Shown here: positions 27,868-37,444 of the stretch, in pieces
How the letters are laid out: each line of letters opens with the position of its first letter
Position numbering within the stretch: the stretch's first letter is position 1
Assembly: GCA_913058185.1 (NCBI GenBank)
Contig: CAJXQX010000001.1
Location: 1-64,000, forward strand
Direction of reading: 5' to 3'
DNA from: an uncultured Verrucomicrobiota bacterium
GTDB lineage: Bacteria; Verrucomicrobiota; Verrucomicrobiia; Opitutales; Opitutaceae
DNA length: 64,000 bases
Notes under the pieces: model-generated
Seen by the model: the letters and a program-made list of their open reading frames with translations, nothing else
Told to the model about the DNA's origin: nothing
Database searches by the model: none
Position numbers and translations under genes: made by a program

Positions 27868-28746
27868 CTACGCTGCTAAACCGGCGGCTAGGGCTAGGGC
27901 GGGGCGGGCGCGGTTCATGATGTAGAGGTGGTAGCCGGGAGCACCACCTGCGACGAGATCTCGAATCTGATCGAGCGCCCAATCCACGCCAATGATTTCA
28001 ACGACGTCAGTACTTTGCGCGGCGACTTCGAGGCGACGTTGCAGGCGCACGGGAATCGTGGCTCCACTCAGCGTGGCGATGCGCTTGATCTGTTTGAGCG
28101 CCAGCACGGGCATGATGCCGGGAACGATGGGGACGTTAATCCCGGCCGCACGGCACGTATCGACGAAGCGAAAATAGATCGCGTTGTCGAAGAACAGTTG
28201 GGTGGTCACGAAATCCGCGCCGCAGTCGACCTTGCGTTTTAAGTTCTCCATATCGACCTCGAGCGAGACTGCCTCTTGGTGTTTTTCCGGATAACCCGCG
28301 ACACCGAGGCAGAAATCGGAATGCTGCTCCTTAAGCAACGTGACCAGCTCGTTGGCGTGGCTCAGTCCATCGGTTGCGACTTGAAACTCGGTTTCGCACT
28401 TAGGCGGATCACCTCGCAGAGTCATGATGTTGCGGAAACCGCTGGCATGAAGTTGGTCGGCGTGATCGCGAAGCTCTTGGCGGGTATGACCTACGCAGGT
28501 CAAATGGGGCATCACCGTGAAGCCGAGCTCATCTTTGAGGATGTTCGATACCTTGGCGGTGGTTTCTCGGGTGCTACCACCGGCGCCGTAGGTGACCGAT
28601 ACGAAATCCCAGTCAATTGCCCTTAGCGCGATGGCAGTCTCGCGCAAGGCGGCACCGCCTTCCTCGTTCTTTGGCGGAAAGAATTCCAGGGAACGCAAGG
28701 GGCGAGCCGCATCGAAGAAGGAGGAAATCGGCCGATCAGGATTCAT
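27868..28746 (-). CDS. metF: Methylenetetrahydrofolate reductase
   Basis: RSLEFFPPKNEEGGAAL, VSVTYGAGGSTRETTAKV, PHLTCVGHTRQEL, ADFVTTQLFFDNAIYFRFVD. Confidence 0.95.
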   Translation of the reverse strand: MNPDRPISSFFDAARPLRSLEFFPPKNEEGGAALRETAIALRAIDWDFVSVTYGAGGSTRETTAKVSNILKDELGFTVMPHLTCVGHTRQELRDHADQLHASGFRNIMTLRGDPPKCETEFQVATDGLSHANELVTLLKEQHSDFCLGVAGYPEKHQEAVSLEVDMENLKRKVDCGADFVTTQLFFDNAIYFRFVDTCRAAGINVPIVPGIMPVLALKQIKRIATLSGATIPVRLQRRLEVAAQSTDVVEIIGVDWALDQIRDLVAGGAPGYHLYIMNRARPALALAAGLAA

Positions 28747-28757
28747 TATGCATCAAT

Positions 28758-28779
28758 ATATCATGATATGATGATATCA
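28758..28779. promoter_or_regulatory. Palindromic operator-like site upstream of metF
   Basis: ATATCATGATAT perfect palindrome (28758-28769) overlapping a second TGATAT...ATATCA pair, just upstream of the metF start. Confidence 0.45.
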
Positions 28780-28990
28780 AATCAAGCTCCGAATATTCAT
28801 TAAGGGATTATTCAAGTGGCGCCCGTCACGGTGTCCCGAGGATTGGGGCACTGTTGAAGTTTGATTCACTTCAGGTGGCCTCGACCGAATTGGATTGCTC
28901 CGAACTAGCGGATACTGAGCCTGCTCCTCTTATGTTGGGGGTTAATAATCCAAGATTTTACCACAGCCCGATCGGGAGCGGGAGATTCCG

Positions 28991-30304
28991 GTGAGTGGAT
29001 CGCCGCGGGCCCGATGGCGTTGGATCTGGGCGGGTTGGTTGGCAGCAGCAGCGCTGATACTGTTGATCGCATGGCCGCGAGCGGAATGGCGACTGCTGAG
29101 CGCCCGGTTGATTAACTCTCAGGCGGTGGAGAAATTGGGCTTCGGAGGGTATTTAGTTTTCGATCTGGTGGATACGGGGGGCCGGATCTGGCGGCGTTCG
29201 CAACTTGATGACATCGATCCGAAGCCCTACCGGGATTTCCTGCGAGAGCACGCCGCGCAGGTGCGTAATCCGGTTGGACCGCCGCCCACAAAACAGAAGC
29301 ATGTGATCTATCTGCAGCTCGAATCGGTCGATGGACTGATGTTGGGCGGAATTAAGGATGGCCGCGCCACCATGCCATTCCTTCAGAATCTGGCGGAAGA
29401 GAATGTCTACTTCACTAATGCGATGGACAACACCGCCAGTGGGCGGACCACTGACGGAGAGTTTTTGGTGCTGACTTCCCAGGCCCCTTTACCACGACCA
29501 CCCGTTTTTGTGAGTCAGCCTTTGGATAAGATTCCATCGTTGCCCAGAGTGCTGAACGAGCAGGGCTATCACACCGCTTCGATTCACGGATTCAACGGCG
29601 CGTTTTGGCACCGCGAAATAGCGCACACTGCGTTGGGGTATGACGAAATGCTCTTTAAGGATGATCTCGATTTGACCGATCACATTGGTTGGGGCTGGTC
29701 CGACAAAGCGGTGCTTCGAGCCGCAGCCGAGAAAGTGATCGAAAGTGAGAAACCGTTGTTCCTGCACGTGATCACTCTCACCAACCATCACCCTTATTAC
29801 TACATCGCCAAAGAGCAGGGTATCGAACCGGGCACGATTGAGGAAGAGTTTCTCCGATCAGTGGGCTATCTTGATGAAGCGATTGAGATATTCTTCGATA
29901 AGTTGGCCGAGGCCGGGATGCTGGATGATTGTTTGATCGTCATCTATGGAGATCACGACAGCGCGATTGATGAGCAACTTGAGGCCCACCTTGACCATAC
30001 TAACCCCCGGTTGGTGACGGACACCGTTCCGGTTGTCATGGTGGGGTTTAATCGTCCGGCGACGCGCGTCGATGTGATGGCGGGACTTCAGGATGTGCCG
30101 GTTATGGTGTTGGAGGAATTGGGACTCGAAGCACCGTTGACGTTTTTGGGGAGTGGTTGGAACCGCTGGGGTCGATCTTACAGCGCACAGAACGGAGGAT
30201 GGCAGAGTGTTGATGGCGCGTTGTTGCCTTGGACGATGCCGGTCGACCCGGCCGTGCTCACTCAATTGGCCATTAACTATCCCGAAAAATTACTGGAACC
30301 ATGA
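28991..30304 (+). CDS. LTA synthase-like sulfatase-fold phosphotransferase (alkaline phosphatase superfamily)
   Basis: HVIYLQLESVDGLML, NAMDNTASGRTTDGEFLVLTSQAP, SIHGFNGAFWHREIAHTALGYDEM, VIYGDHDSAID. Confidence 0.85.
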   Translation: MSGSPRARWRWIWAGWLAAAALILLIAWPRAEWRLLSARLINSQAVEKLGFGGYLVFDLVDTGGRIWRRSQLDDIDPKPYRDFLREHAAQVRNPVGPPPTKQKHVIYLQLESVDGLMLGGIKDGRATMPFLQNLAEENVYFTNAMDNTASGRTTDGEFLVLTSQAPLPRPPVFVSQPLDKIPSLPRVLNEQGYHTASIHGFNGAFWHREIAHTALGYDEMLFKDDLDLTDHIGWGWSDKAVLRAAAEKVIESEKPLFLHVITLTNHHPYYYIAKEQGIEPGTIEEEFLRSVGYLDEAIEIFFDKLAEAGMLDDCLIVIYGDHDSAIDEQLEAHLDHTNPRLVTDTVPVVMVGFNRPATRVDVMAGLQDVPVMVLEELGLEAPLTFLGSGWNRWGRSYSAQNGGWQSVDGALLPWTMPVDPAVLTQLAINYPEKLLEP

Positions 30305-31809
30305 AGGCGCGAAGGATCATCGCGATGGGCGCAGGATTGCTCGCGGCTGTTTGGACGCTGAGCGCACAGACGGTTTCGGACTACGTGGTCACCGCCGATT
30401 TTGCGGACAGATCTCACGTGGAAATCTCGCATGAAGGAACGGAGAATGGAGGATGGTCTCTTACGGCGAAAATTGAGTATTTCTCGCCCGTGCCCCGCGT
30501 GGTGGTGCGAGGGAGCTTTGTGACTCGGCTGCCGATTGATCCGGTGTCGCACTTGTCTTACCATCTATTTCATGACGGTGATGAAGTTCTGCTGGCCGAG
30601 GGCCGACGGTCTGATTGGCAGACAACGTCTGACGGTGGGATGCGGGCGGATTTTGAGATCGATATTCCTCAAGTGTTGGAGCGGCCGGCAATCCAAGCGG
30701 TGCGCATCAGTTTCGACGCCGTGGTGGAATATGAATATTGGTATCGCACCGAATTCCCCGAAATACCTTTCCCGGAGATTCGAATCACGAATCTTCCTCG
30801 TCGCGATCACTACAAAGCGGGTTGGGTTTGGATACCTCGGTATTTGCCGGCGGGTTTTGGCGCAAAAATCCCAACTCAGTTTTCGGTGGAGTATCGAGAT
30901 GAGGTTTCCAGTCAGTTTGTCCCCGCCCTGGATGTAAACACGGTTGATGGAGTCGAACGCGTGCCTTCGAAACGAGTCGAGTTGAGTGATCCTCTCCAGA
31001 TCCAATACCGAGGATGGATGCCACTGGATCCCCTCGAAGTTGGAACGGTTATGGTGAGGCCGGGACTGGTGTGGGAAAATGTGCGTTGGTATGAAGGGCT
31101 CGGCTGGTTCGAACGCCAACCCGTCACTTTTATATCTCCACTTCTCTATGCCGTTTTGATTTGGATTGGGGCGATCTTTTGGTGGTGGAGTTTGAAGCGG
31201 ATTTGTTCGGTTGAGCGACCGGCTGGAAGGCGGCTTGGCTTAGCCCTTTGGGCCCTCTTCACGATCTGGTTTTCTGGTGGTTTGATCGTTAGTGGTTTTT
31301 GGATCCTGGTGGGATATTACGGAGTGATTTCACTCTGTGGCGGGAACTCTATACTCCCGGTCAGAACGCGCACTTATTTGGCGACGTGGTCGTTTCTGGG
31401 TTTCATCGAGATTTATTGGTCTCGGCTGGAAGGCAGCGTCGGTATGGCGACCTCCGGGATCTGGCTGTCCTTAGCCGTCTGGGCTTTCCTGCTTTTACCT
31501 CTGCTCGCAATTAGTCGAGATCGGCTTCGGCAGTTTCTCGCCTTCGCATTTACCTTGGGTTGGGTCGGTTTCTCCGTTGCCGCGGTGGTGTATCATGGAT
31601 TTTTCCAAGACTATCCATCGGTTGAAAACCTATTGTATGCGGGACAGCTTGGAGAACTTGGCGACTCGGTGTTTTCTCTGTTTGAAGCCCACCACCTGTT
31701 GCCCTTTTGGGGGTGGTTTTCAGGGGTGTCGATATTCGCTGGGATAGGTCGTCGTAAATTGTATAACGAAGCGAAAGAACTCCATATCTCCAAACTTAAG
31801 GAACGGTAA
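30301..31809 (+). CDS. Hypothetical membrane protein
   Basis: 502-aa ORF with ATGA overlap to the upstream gene; soluble N-terminal part followed by several TM segments. Confidence 0.75.
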   Translation: MKARRIIAMGAGLLAAVWTLSAQTVSDYVVTADFADRSHVEISHEGTENGGWSLTAKIEYFSPVPRVVVRGSFVTRLPIDPVSHLSYHLFHDGDEVLLAEGRRSDWQTTSDGGMRADFEIDIPQVLERPAIQAVRISFDAVVEYEYWYRTEFPEIPFPEIRITNLPRRDHYKAGWVWIPRYLPAGFGAKIPTQFSVEYRDEVSSQFVPALDVNTVDGVERVPSKRVELSDPLQIQYRGWMPLDPLEVGTVMVRPGLVWENVRWYEGLGWFERQPVTFISPLLYAVLIWIGAIFWWWSLKRICSVERPAGRRLGLALWALFTIWFSGGLIVSGFWILVGYYGVISLCGGNSILPVRTRTYLATWSFLGFIEIYWSRLEGSVGMATSGIWLSLAVWAFLLLPLLAISRDRLRQFLAFAFTLGWVGFSVAAVVYHGFFQDYPSVENLLYAGQLGELGDSVFSLFEAHHLLPFWGWFSGVSIFAGIGRRKLYNEAKELHISKLKER

Positions 31810-31824
31810 ACGGTGCCCCGGTAA

Positions 31825-31957
31825 GGTAGGGACAGACCGCTGGGCCGTCCGCTCTTACCTCTCAGACCGGAGGAATAAAGAGTAGCCCTTTGCCGCATTC
31901 TAAACCCGATTTTTCTTTCTCCTTAAACCACGGACAGCCCGGCGGTCCGTCCCTACC
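31825..31957. repeat. Long-arm imperfect inverted repeat (26-bp arms)
   Basis: ggtagggacagaccgctgggccgtcc (31825-31850) pairs with ggacagcccggcggtccgtccctacc (31932-31957), 3 mismatches. Confidence 0.85.
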
Positions 31958-32016
31958 TCAGTCCGTATCGGGGCAACCTCGATACGACATTAGGAGATAT
32001 TCTCCGGGGAATTTTT

Positions 32017-32424
32017 TCAGCGGAAGACCCAGATCGAAAAAACGTAGTATTTGATCAGGTAACCGGCCGCGGAGGTCAGGGTGAGCGCGATGACGTAATT
32101 CATCTCGAGTGGTCCGATCAGGAATGAATAGGAGTAGAATTCGAGGACTCGAAAGGTGAGGGCGATGGCGAAAAATCGCAGGGCTTGATGAGACGCTTTG
32201 CTTTGTCCACTTTGAGGATAAACAAATCGCCGATTCGCGTAGAAATTCCCGAACATCACGATCGTGATCACGATGGCGTAGGACCAGCGCTTCCCTAACC
32301 CACCAAGTTCGACCAAAGCGGCGACTCCTCCGGCCAGCACGAGATACCCGCCGAGTCCGATGGCGATGAATTTCAGCCAACCTCGCCAGCTGCGGTTAGC
32401 TGAGCTGCCGGTGAGTTTACTCAT
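32017..32424 (-). CDS. GtrA-like membrane protein
   Basis: Four-TM protein with FIAIGLGGYLVLAGGVAALVE...GNFYANRRFVY...RF. Confidence 0.8.
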   Translation of the reverse strand: MSKLTGSSANRSWRGWLKFIAIGLGGYLVLAGGVAALVELGGLGKRWSYAIVITIVMFGNFYANRRFVYPQSGQSKASHQALRFFAIALTFRVLEFYSYSFLIGPLEMNYVIALTLTSAAGYLIKYYVFSIWVFR

Positions 32425-32839
32425 TTCCGGTGTCGTCGGGAATGTAGCGTAGTGAAGTCGCGTTGATGCAGTAGCGCTGATCGGTGGGAGTATCGAATCC
32501 TTCGCCTTCGAACACGTGTCCCAAATGCCCCTGACAATTGGCGCACACCACTTCCACGCGAGGGCCCCCCATGGACTCGTCGCGAATGCTGGTTATAGCG
32601 TCGTTAGTAGCGGGATCGTAGAAAGCGGGCCAACCACAGCGGGCATCAAACTTGGTCGACGACTCAAAGAGGGTGTTGCCGCAACCGGTGCAGACGTAGG
32701 TTCCGGCGCCGTCCTGTTTGAATTCGTCATAGGCTGGGCCGAACGGACGATCGGTGCCCGCTTGGCGCAACACATGGAATTGTTGCTCGTTCAGGCGTTC
32801 CCGCCATTCGGTATCGGTGAGGTTTGAATATTCAGTCAC
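32417..32839 (-). CDS. msrB: Peptide-methionine (R)-S-oxide reductase
   Basis: GTYVCTGCGNTLFESSTKFDARCGWPAFYDP...EVVCANCQGHLGHVFEGEG...RYCINATSLRYIP. Confidence 0.97.
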   Translation of the reverse strand: MTEYSNLTDTEWRERLNEQQFHVLRQAGTDRPFGPAYDEFKQDGAGTYVCTGCGNTLFESSTKFDARCGWPAFYDPATNDAITSIRDESMGGPRVEVVCANCQGHLGHVFEGEGFDTPTDQRYCINATSLRYIPDDTGNE

Positions 32840-33012
32840 GTCGATACTCTAAGTCAGGAGTTTGAAACGCGCAACTCTGGGTAATCGCAGTGAAGCCTGC
32901 CTCCGGCCTCGACTTACTTTTCTAAGGATCTAGCAATAACTCACCCCCACGGGTTGGCGTCTTTTTAAGCGCGTCTAAACCCATTCGTTTATCGCTCCTT
33001 TTCTCATCGGAA

Positions 33013-35922
33013 ATGTCATTCTCCCAACATCGTGACCGTCATATTTACGCTGCACTCGCCGCGATGATGTTGGCTGGAATCGGCGTGGTCGGATGTTCCC
33101 CTCAGGATTCTGGAGTTGAAGTGGCTGCGGCAACTTTGCCTGAGAAGGTTGAGTTTAATGCGCACGTTCGGCCGATACTGGTGCAGAACTGCACGGCTTG
33201 TCATGGCGGAGTGAAGAAGACTGGAGGGGTAAGTTTCATTTATGGTGAAGAGGTGCTTGCTCGGGCAGAGTCCGGTCGGATCGTGGTCACTCCCGGATCG
33301 CCGGAAGAGTCCGAAATGTTTCGTCGTATCTCTTCGACGAACGAACTCGAGCGCATGCCTCCGGTCGCGCATGGCGATGCACTTGAACCCGTGGAAATCG
33401 CCATCATCAAACGTTGGATAACTGAAGGCGCGAATTGGGAGGAGCACTGGGCTTACGAGCCCGAGGTGCTGCGGGGCGCCGAGGTTCCCGCTGCCTTCGC
33501 TGACTGGGGACAAAATGAAATTGATGCGTATGTCCTTTCGGCGATGGATGCGAAGGGACTCACTCCCAATTCAGAAGAGGCTCCGGCTCGGTTGTTGCGG
33601 CGCCTGTCCCTGGACCTGATCGGTGTGCCTCCGACTTGGGAGGATGCGCAGGCGTTTGCGGCCGATTCGTCGCCCGATGCTTACGCCAAGCAGGTGGACC
33701 GTTTACTGTCTCGGCCGGAATTTGGTGAGCGCTGGGCGACTCCTTGGCTGGATTTGGCTCGTTACGCCGATACCAAGGGTTTTGAGCGCGATCCGAAGCG
33801 GGATGCGTGGCCGTGGCGCGATTGGGTGATCGATGCACTCAACGACGATCTGCCATTCGATGAATTCACGCGACTGCAATTGGCGGGCGACCAGAGGACC
33901 GATCCGTCCCTATCGGACTTGGTTGCCACCGGGTTTCACCGCAATACCAAGACCAACGTGGAAGGTGGTTCCGACGATGAGGAGTTTCGCATCGCGGCGG
34001 TGGTGGATCGGGTAAACACCACCTGGCAGGCTTGGATGGGCACGACCTTTGGCTGTGTGCAGTGCCATTCCCACCCCTACGATCCGATTCCACACGAGAG
34101 CTACTACTCATTCATGTCCCTGTTCGATAACGATTGGGACCATGATATGTCCAACGAGTATCCGACCCTGGGTTACGCAATCGATCCGGAAGCGCGTGAT
34201 GAGGCGTTCCAGCTTCAAGGAGAAATCGATCAGCTAGGTCGAGCTTACCAGCAATCGTTTCGCCAACTCGCAGAGACGGTCGAGTGGGCTCCGGTCGACT
34301 TTCTGGCGGCGACTTCGACTCGTGGAGTCACGTTTGCCATCGAACGCAATGAAGCCGGTGCCGAGATCCTCCAGACGGGACCAAACGTGCCCAAGGATGT
34401 CCTCCACACCGTTCACGCTTCGATCGAGGGGGATTGGCTGACGGCGCTACGAATCGACGCGTTGATGGCCACGAACGCGACGGTTGAAAAACCGGGTGCT
34501 CCCTTCGTGGTTTCTTTGATCGAAGGGTGGTTGATACCTCCCGACGGAAAGCCGATTGAGATTTCCTTCAATCGGATGATCCCCGATGAGTTCGGGCACA
34601 GTGATTGGCCGGAAGATTCCCTCGATCCTGGCACCAGCAATGGCTGGAGTGCGTATCCGAAACAGCATTACGATCGCTGGGCGGTCCTCGTTCCAGATCG
34701 GGCGGTGGCCATTCCGGCGGGCGCGAAGCTCGAACTTAAGGTGCACAATGGTCGCGGTCATGATGGTGCTGCCCAACCGGTGTTGCGACGCTTTCAGGTT
34801 TCGGTGAGCGACGATCCTCGTTGGATTGCCACCAGCAACGACATGTCGGTGATCGATATTGCAGCGCGGCGCGAAACGGCGCTCGAGCAACTCAGTGCCA
34901 TCAAGTTGGCCCAACAGCCCGTCCTACGGTCGCGCAATCCAGAATATCCTCGAGTCACGAATATGTTTATTCGCGGGGACTGGCGCACCCGAGGCGAGCG
35001 CGTGGACCCCGGAGTGCCACCCATTCTGCGGCCGGCCAACGGGGCTTCGGTGGATTCCCGGACAAAACTCGCGGAGTGGCTGGTTTTGGACGAGAACCCG
35101 CTCACTTCACGCTTCACCGTGAATCGACACTGGGAGCAGTTGTTTGGGCGCGGGTTGATGGAGACTTTGGAAGACTTTGGTAGTGCGAGCTCGCCGCCAT
35201 CACACCCCGCGTTGTTGGACTATTTGGCCATCCAGTTTCGAGGTGAATGGGACTGGAGCGTGAAGCGTCTGTTGCGGGAAATCGCGATGACCGCGACTTA
35301 TCGGCAATCGGCGGTGACCGAGGTTGCTGCGGCAGAAACCGATCCTCGGAATATTTGGCTGAGTCGAGGACCTCGTAATCGACTCACCGCTGAAATGGTG
35401 AGGGATAATGCCCTGCAAGTGGCCGGACTGTTGTCCGACAAAATGTATGGACCGCCGGTTATGCCGGTTCAGCCGGAAGGCGTTTGGCGGACGCCTTATA
35501 ATAATGACGTCTGGACGACCTCCAAAGGGGAGGATCAGTATCGCCGCTCGGTTTACACCTTTTGGAAAAGAACCGTGCCCTATCCGAGTTTTTTGACCTT
35601 TGATGCCCCGAGTCGCGATGTTTGCTCGCCGCGTCGAATCACGACTAACACGCCATTGCAGGCGCTCGTGATGTTCAATGATCCCGTCTATTGGGAATGT
35701 GCTGATCAACTGGCGGTAAACGCTCGTGCCGGAGGTGGAGACACGCCGGCCGACTGGATCATCCACGGGTTCCAGCAGTCCCTACTCCGCGAACCGGATG
35801 AACTCGAACTGCGCGGCCTCGTGTATTTGCACGATCAGTTGTTGGCTGAGGACTCCTCTGCGCCCGCGCTGCAGTTGACCATGAATGCGATCCTGAATCT
35901 GGACGAATTTCTTACCAAATAA
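33013..35922 (+). CDS. Planctomycete-type cytochrome c / DUF1549-DUF1553 protein
   Basis: VRPILVQNCTACHGGVKKTGG haem motif; RRLSLDLIGVPPT; TSRFTVNRHWEQLFGRGLMETLEDFGSASSPPSHPALLDYLA; PLQALVMFNDPVYWE. Confidence 0.93.
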   Translation: MSFSQHRDRHIYAALAAMMLAGIGVVGCSPQDSGVEVAAATLPEKVEFNAHVRPILVQNCTACHGGVKKTGGVSFIYGEEVLARAESGRIVVTPGSPEESEMFRRISSTNELERMPPVAHGDALEPVEIAIIKRWITEGANWEEHWAYEPEVLRGAEVPAAFADWGQNEIDAYVLSAMDAKGLTPNSEEAPARLLRRLSLDLIGVPPTWEDAQAFAADSSPDAYAKQVDRLLSRPEFGERWATPWLDLARYADTKGFERDPKRDAWPWRDWVIDALNDDLPFDEFTRLQLAGDQRTDPSLSDLVATGFHRNTKTNVEGGSDDEEFRIAAVVDRVNTTWQAWMGTTFGCVQCHSHPYDPIPHESYYSFMSLFDNDWDHDMSNEYPTLGYAIDPEARDEAFQLQGEIDQLGRAYQQSFRQLAETVEWAPVDFLAATSTRGVTFAIERNEAGAEILQTGPNVPKDVLHTVHASIEGDWLTALRIDALMATNATVEKPGAPFVVSLIEGWLIPPDGKPIEISFNRMIPDEFGHSDWPEDSLDPGTSNGWSAYPKQHYDRWAVLVPDRAVAIPAGAKLELKVHNGRGHDGAAQPVLRRFQVSVSDDPRWIATSNDMSVIDIAARRETALEQLSAIKLAQQPVLRSRNPEYPRVTNMFIRGDWRTRGERVDPGVPPILRPANGASVDSRTKLAEWLVLDENPLTSRFTVNRHWEQLFGRGLMETLEDFGSASSPPSHPALLDYLAIQFRGEWDWSVKRLLREIAMTATYRQSAVTEVAAAETDPRNIWLSRGPRNRLTAEMVRDNALQVAGLLSDKMYGPPVMPVQPEGVWRTPYNNDVWTTSKGEDQYRRSVYTFWKRTVPYPSFLTFDAPSRDVCSPRRITTNTPLQALVMFNDPVYWECADQLAVNARAGGGDTPADWIIHGFQQSLLREPDELELRGLVYLHDQLLAEDSSAPALQLTMNAILNLDEFLTK

Positions 35923-35938
35923 CGAGGCGACTTTCACC

Positions 35939-37429
35939 ATGAATCTCTGGCAACAATGGCAAACCGACCGGCTCTCGCACGTGACTCGCCGTCACTTTCT
36001 ACAAGACTGTGCGACGGGATTGGGGGCCGCGTGGATGGCAACGCAAGGGGGCGCCCTATACGGAAAATCGGGTGCGCACGGCGCTAGTCCGGCGGATGTT
36101 ATGAAGAACCCGCTGGGAGTGCGTTCGCCGCATTTTCCCGCCAAGGCAAAACGGGTGATCTATTTGCACATGGCCGGTGCGCCGAGTCAGCTCGACCTGT
36201 TTGATTATAAACCGGAGCTGTTCCGCCTCGATGGTAAGGATTGCCCTTCAGAATTTTTGGAAGGTCAGACCTTCGCCTTCATCTCCGGCATCCCTTCACT
36301 CTTGGCGCCGCGACACCGGTTTTCCCCGGCGGGTGCAGCAGGCCACATGGTGTCGGAGATCCTGCCGCATTTTCGGGAGATCATCGATGATGTTTGTCTG
36401 ATCAAGTCGATGCAAACCGATCAGTTTAATCACGCGCCGGCTCAGTTGTTATTACACACCGGCAATGCGCAGCCGGGGCACGCATCGTTTGGCTCATGGG
36501 TCACCTATGGGCTGGGCACGGAAAATCAAAACCTGCCCGGATTCATGGTGCTCGTTTCAGGTGGTCAGAATCCTTCGGCAGGGAAAGCAGCGTGGAGTGG
36601 CGGATTTCTGCCCTCGGTTTATCAGGGCGTGCAGTGCCGATCGGCCGGTGATCCCATTCTCTATCTGGAAAACCCAAATGGCGTGCGCCGCAACCAGCGA
36701 CGCATGATGGTCGACGCGATCGACAAGATCAATCGACGCACCCATGAGGAAGTCGGCGACCCGGAAACGCTTACCCGGGTGTCCCAATACGAGATGGCTT
36801 ATCGGATGCAGATGCATGCGTCTGAAGTGATGGATTTAAAGCAGGAGCCTGAATATATCCATGAGATGTATGGCACCTCACCGGGCGAGGAATCCTTCGC
36901 AAATAACTGTCTCTTGGCCCGTCGTTTGGTTGAGCAGGGCGTGCGTTACGTGCAACTCTATGACTGGGGATGGGATCACCACGGTAACGGCGACAATACC
37001 ATCGATAAGGGCCTAAAAAAGAAGTGCGGTGAAATCGATCGTCCGATTGCCGCACTGCTCAAGGATCTCAAACAACGCGGTTTACTCGATGATACATTGG
37101 TCGTGTGGGGCGGGGAATTTGGTCGCACGCCCATGCGTGAACTGCGGCACGGCATCGTATCCGAGACGTATGGTCGTGATCATCACAAAGAAGCGTTTAC
37201 GATGTGGATGGCGGGAGCCGGCGTGAAGGGCGGAACTTCAATCGGTGAGACGGATCCATTGGGCTTTTTCGTGCATGACAACCCCGTGCATGTGCGTGAT
37301 CTGCAGGCGACGATGCTGCATTCACTCGGTTTTGATAGTCAGTCGCTGACTTACCCCTACCAGGGGCTCGATCAGAAACTCACCGGGGTGGGCGATCCGC
37401 CACGCGTTGTATCCGAAATCTTCGCGTGA
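35939..37429 (+). CDS. DUF1501 family secreted protein
   Basis: RRHFLQDCATGLGAAWMA signal; KRVIYLHMAGAPSQLDLFDYKPEL; WGGEFGRTPM. Confidence 0.93.
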   Translation: MNLWQQWQTDRLSHVTRRHFLQDCATGLGAAWMATQGGALYGKSGAHGASPADVMKNPLGVRSPHFPAKAKRVIYLHMAGAPSQLDLFDYKPELFRLDGKDCPSEFLEGQTFAFISGIPSLLAPRHRFSPAGAAGHMVSEILPHFREIIDDVCLIKSMQTDQFNHAPAQLLLHTGNAQPGHASFGSWVTYGLGTENQNLPGFMVLVSGGQNPSAGKAAWSGGFLPSVYQGVQCRSAGDPILYLENPNGVRRNQRRMMVDAIDKINRRTHEEVGDPETLTRVSQYEMAYRMQMHASEVMDLKQEPEYIHEMYGTSPGEESFANNCLLARRLVEQGVRYVQLYDWGWDHHGNGDNTIDKGLKKKCGEIDRPIAALLKDLKQRGLLDDTLVVWGGEFGRTPMRELRHGIVSETYGRDHHKEAFTMWMAGAGVKGGTSIGETDPLGFFVHDNPVHVRDLQATMLHSLGFDSQSLTYPYQGLDQKLTGVGDPPRVVSEIFA

Positions 37430-37444
37430 GCTGATTCTCCCTGC

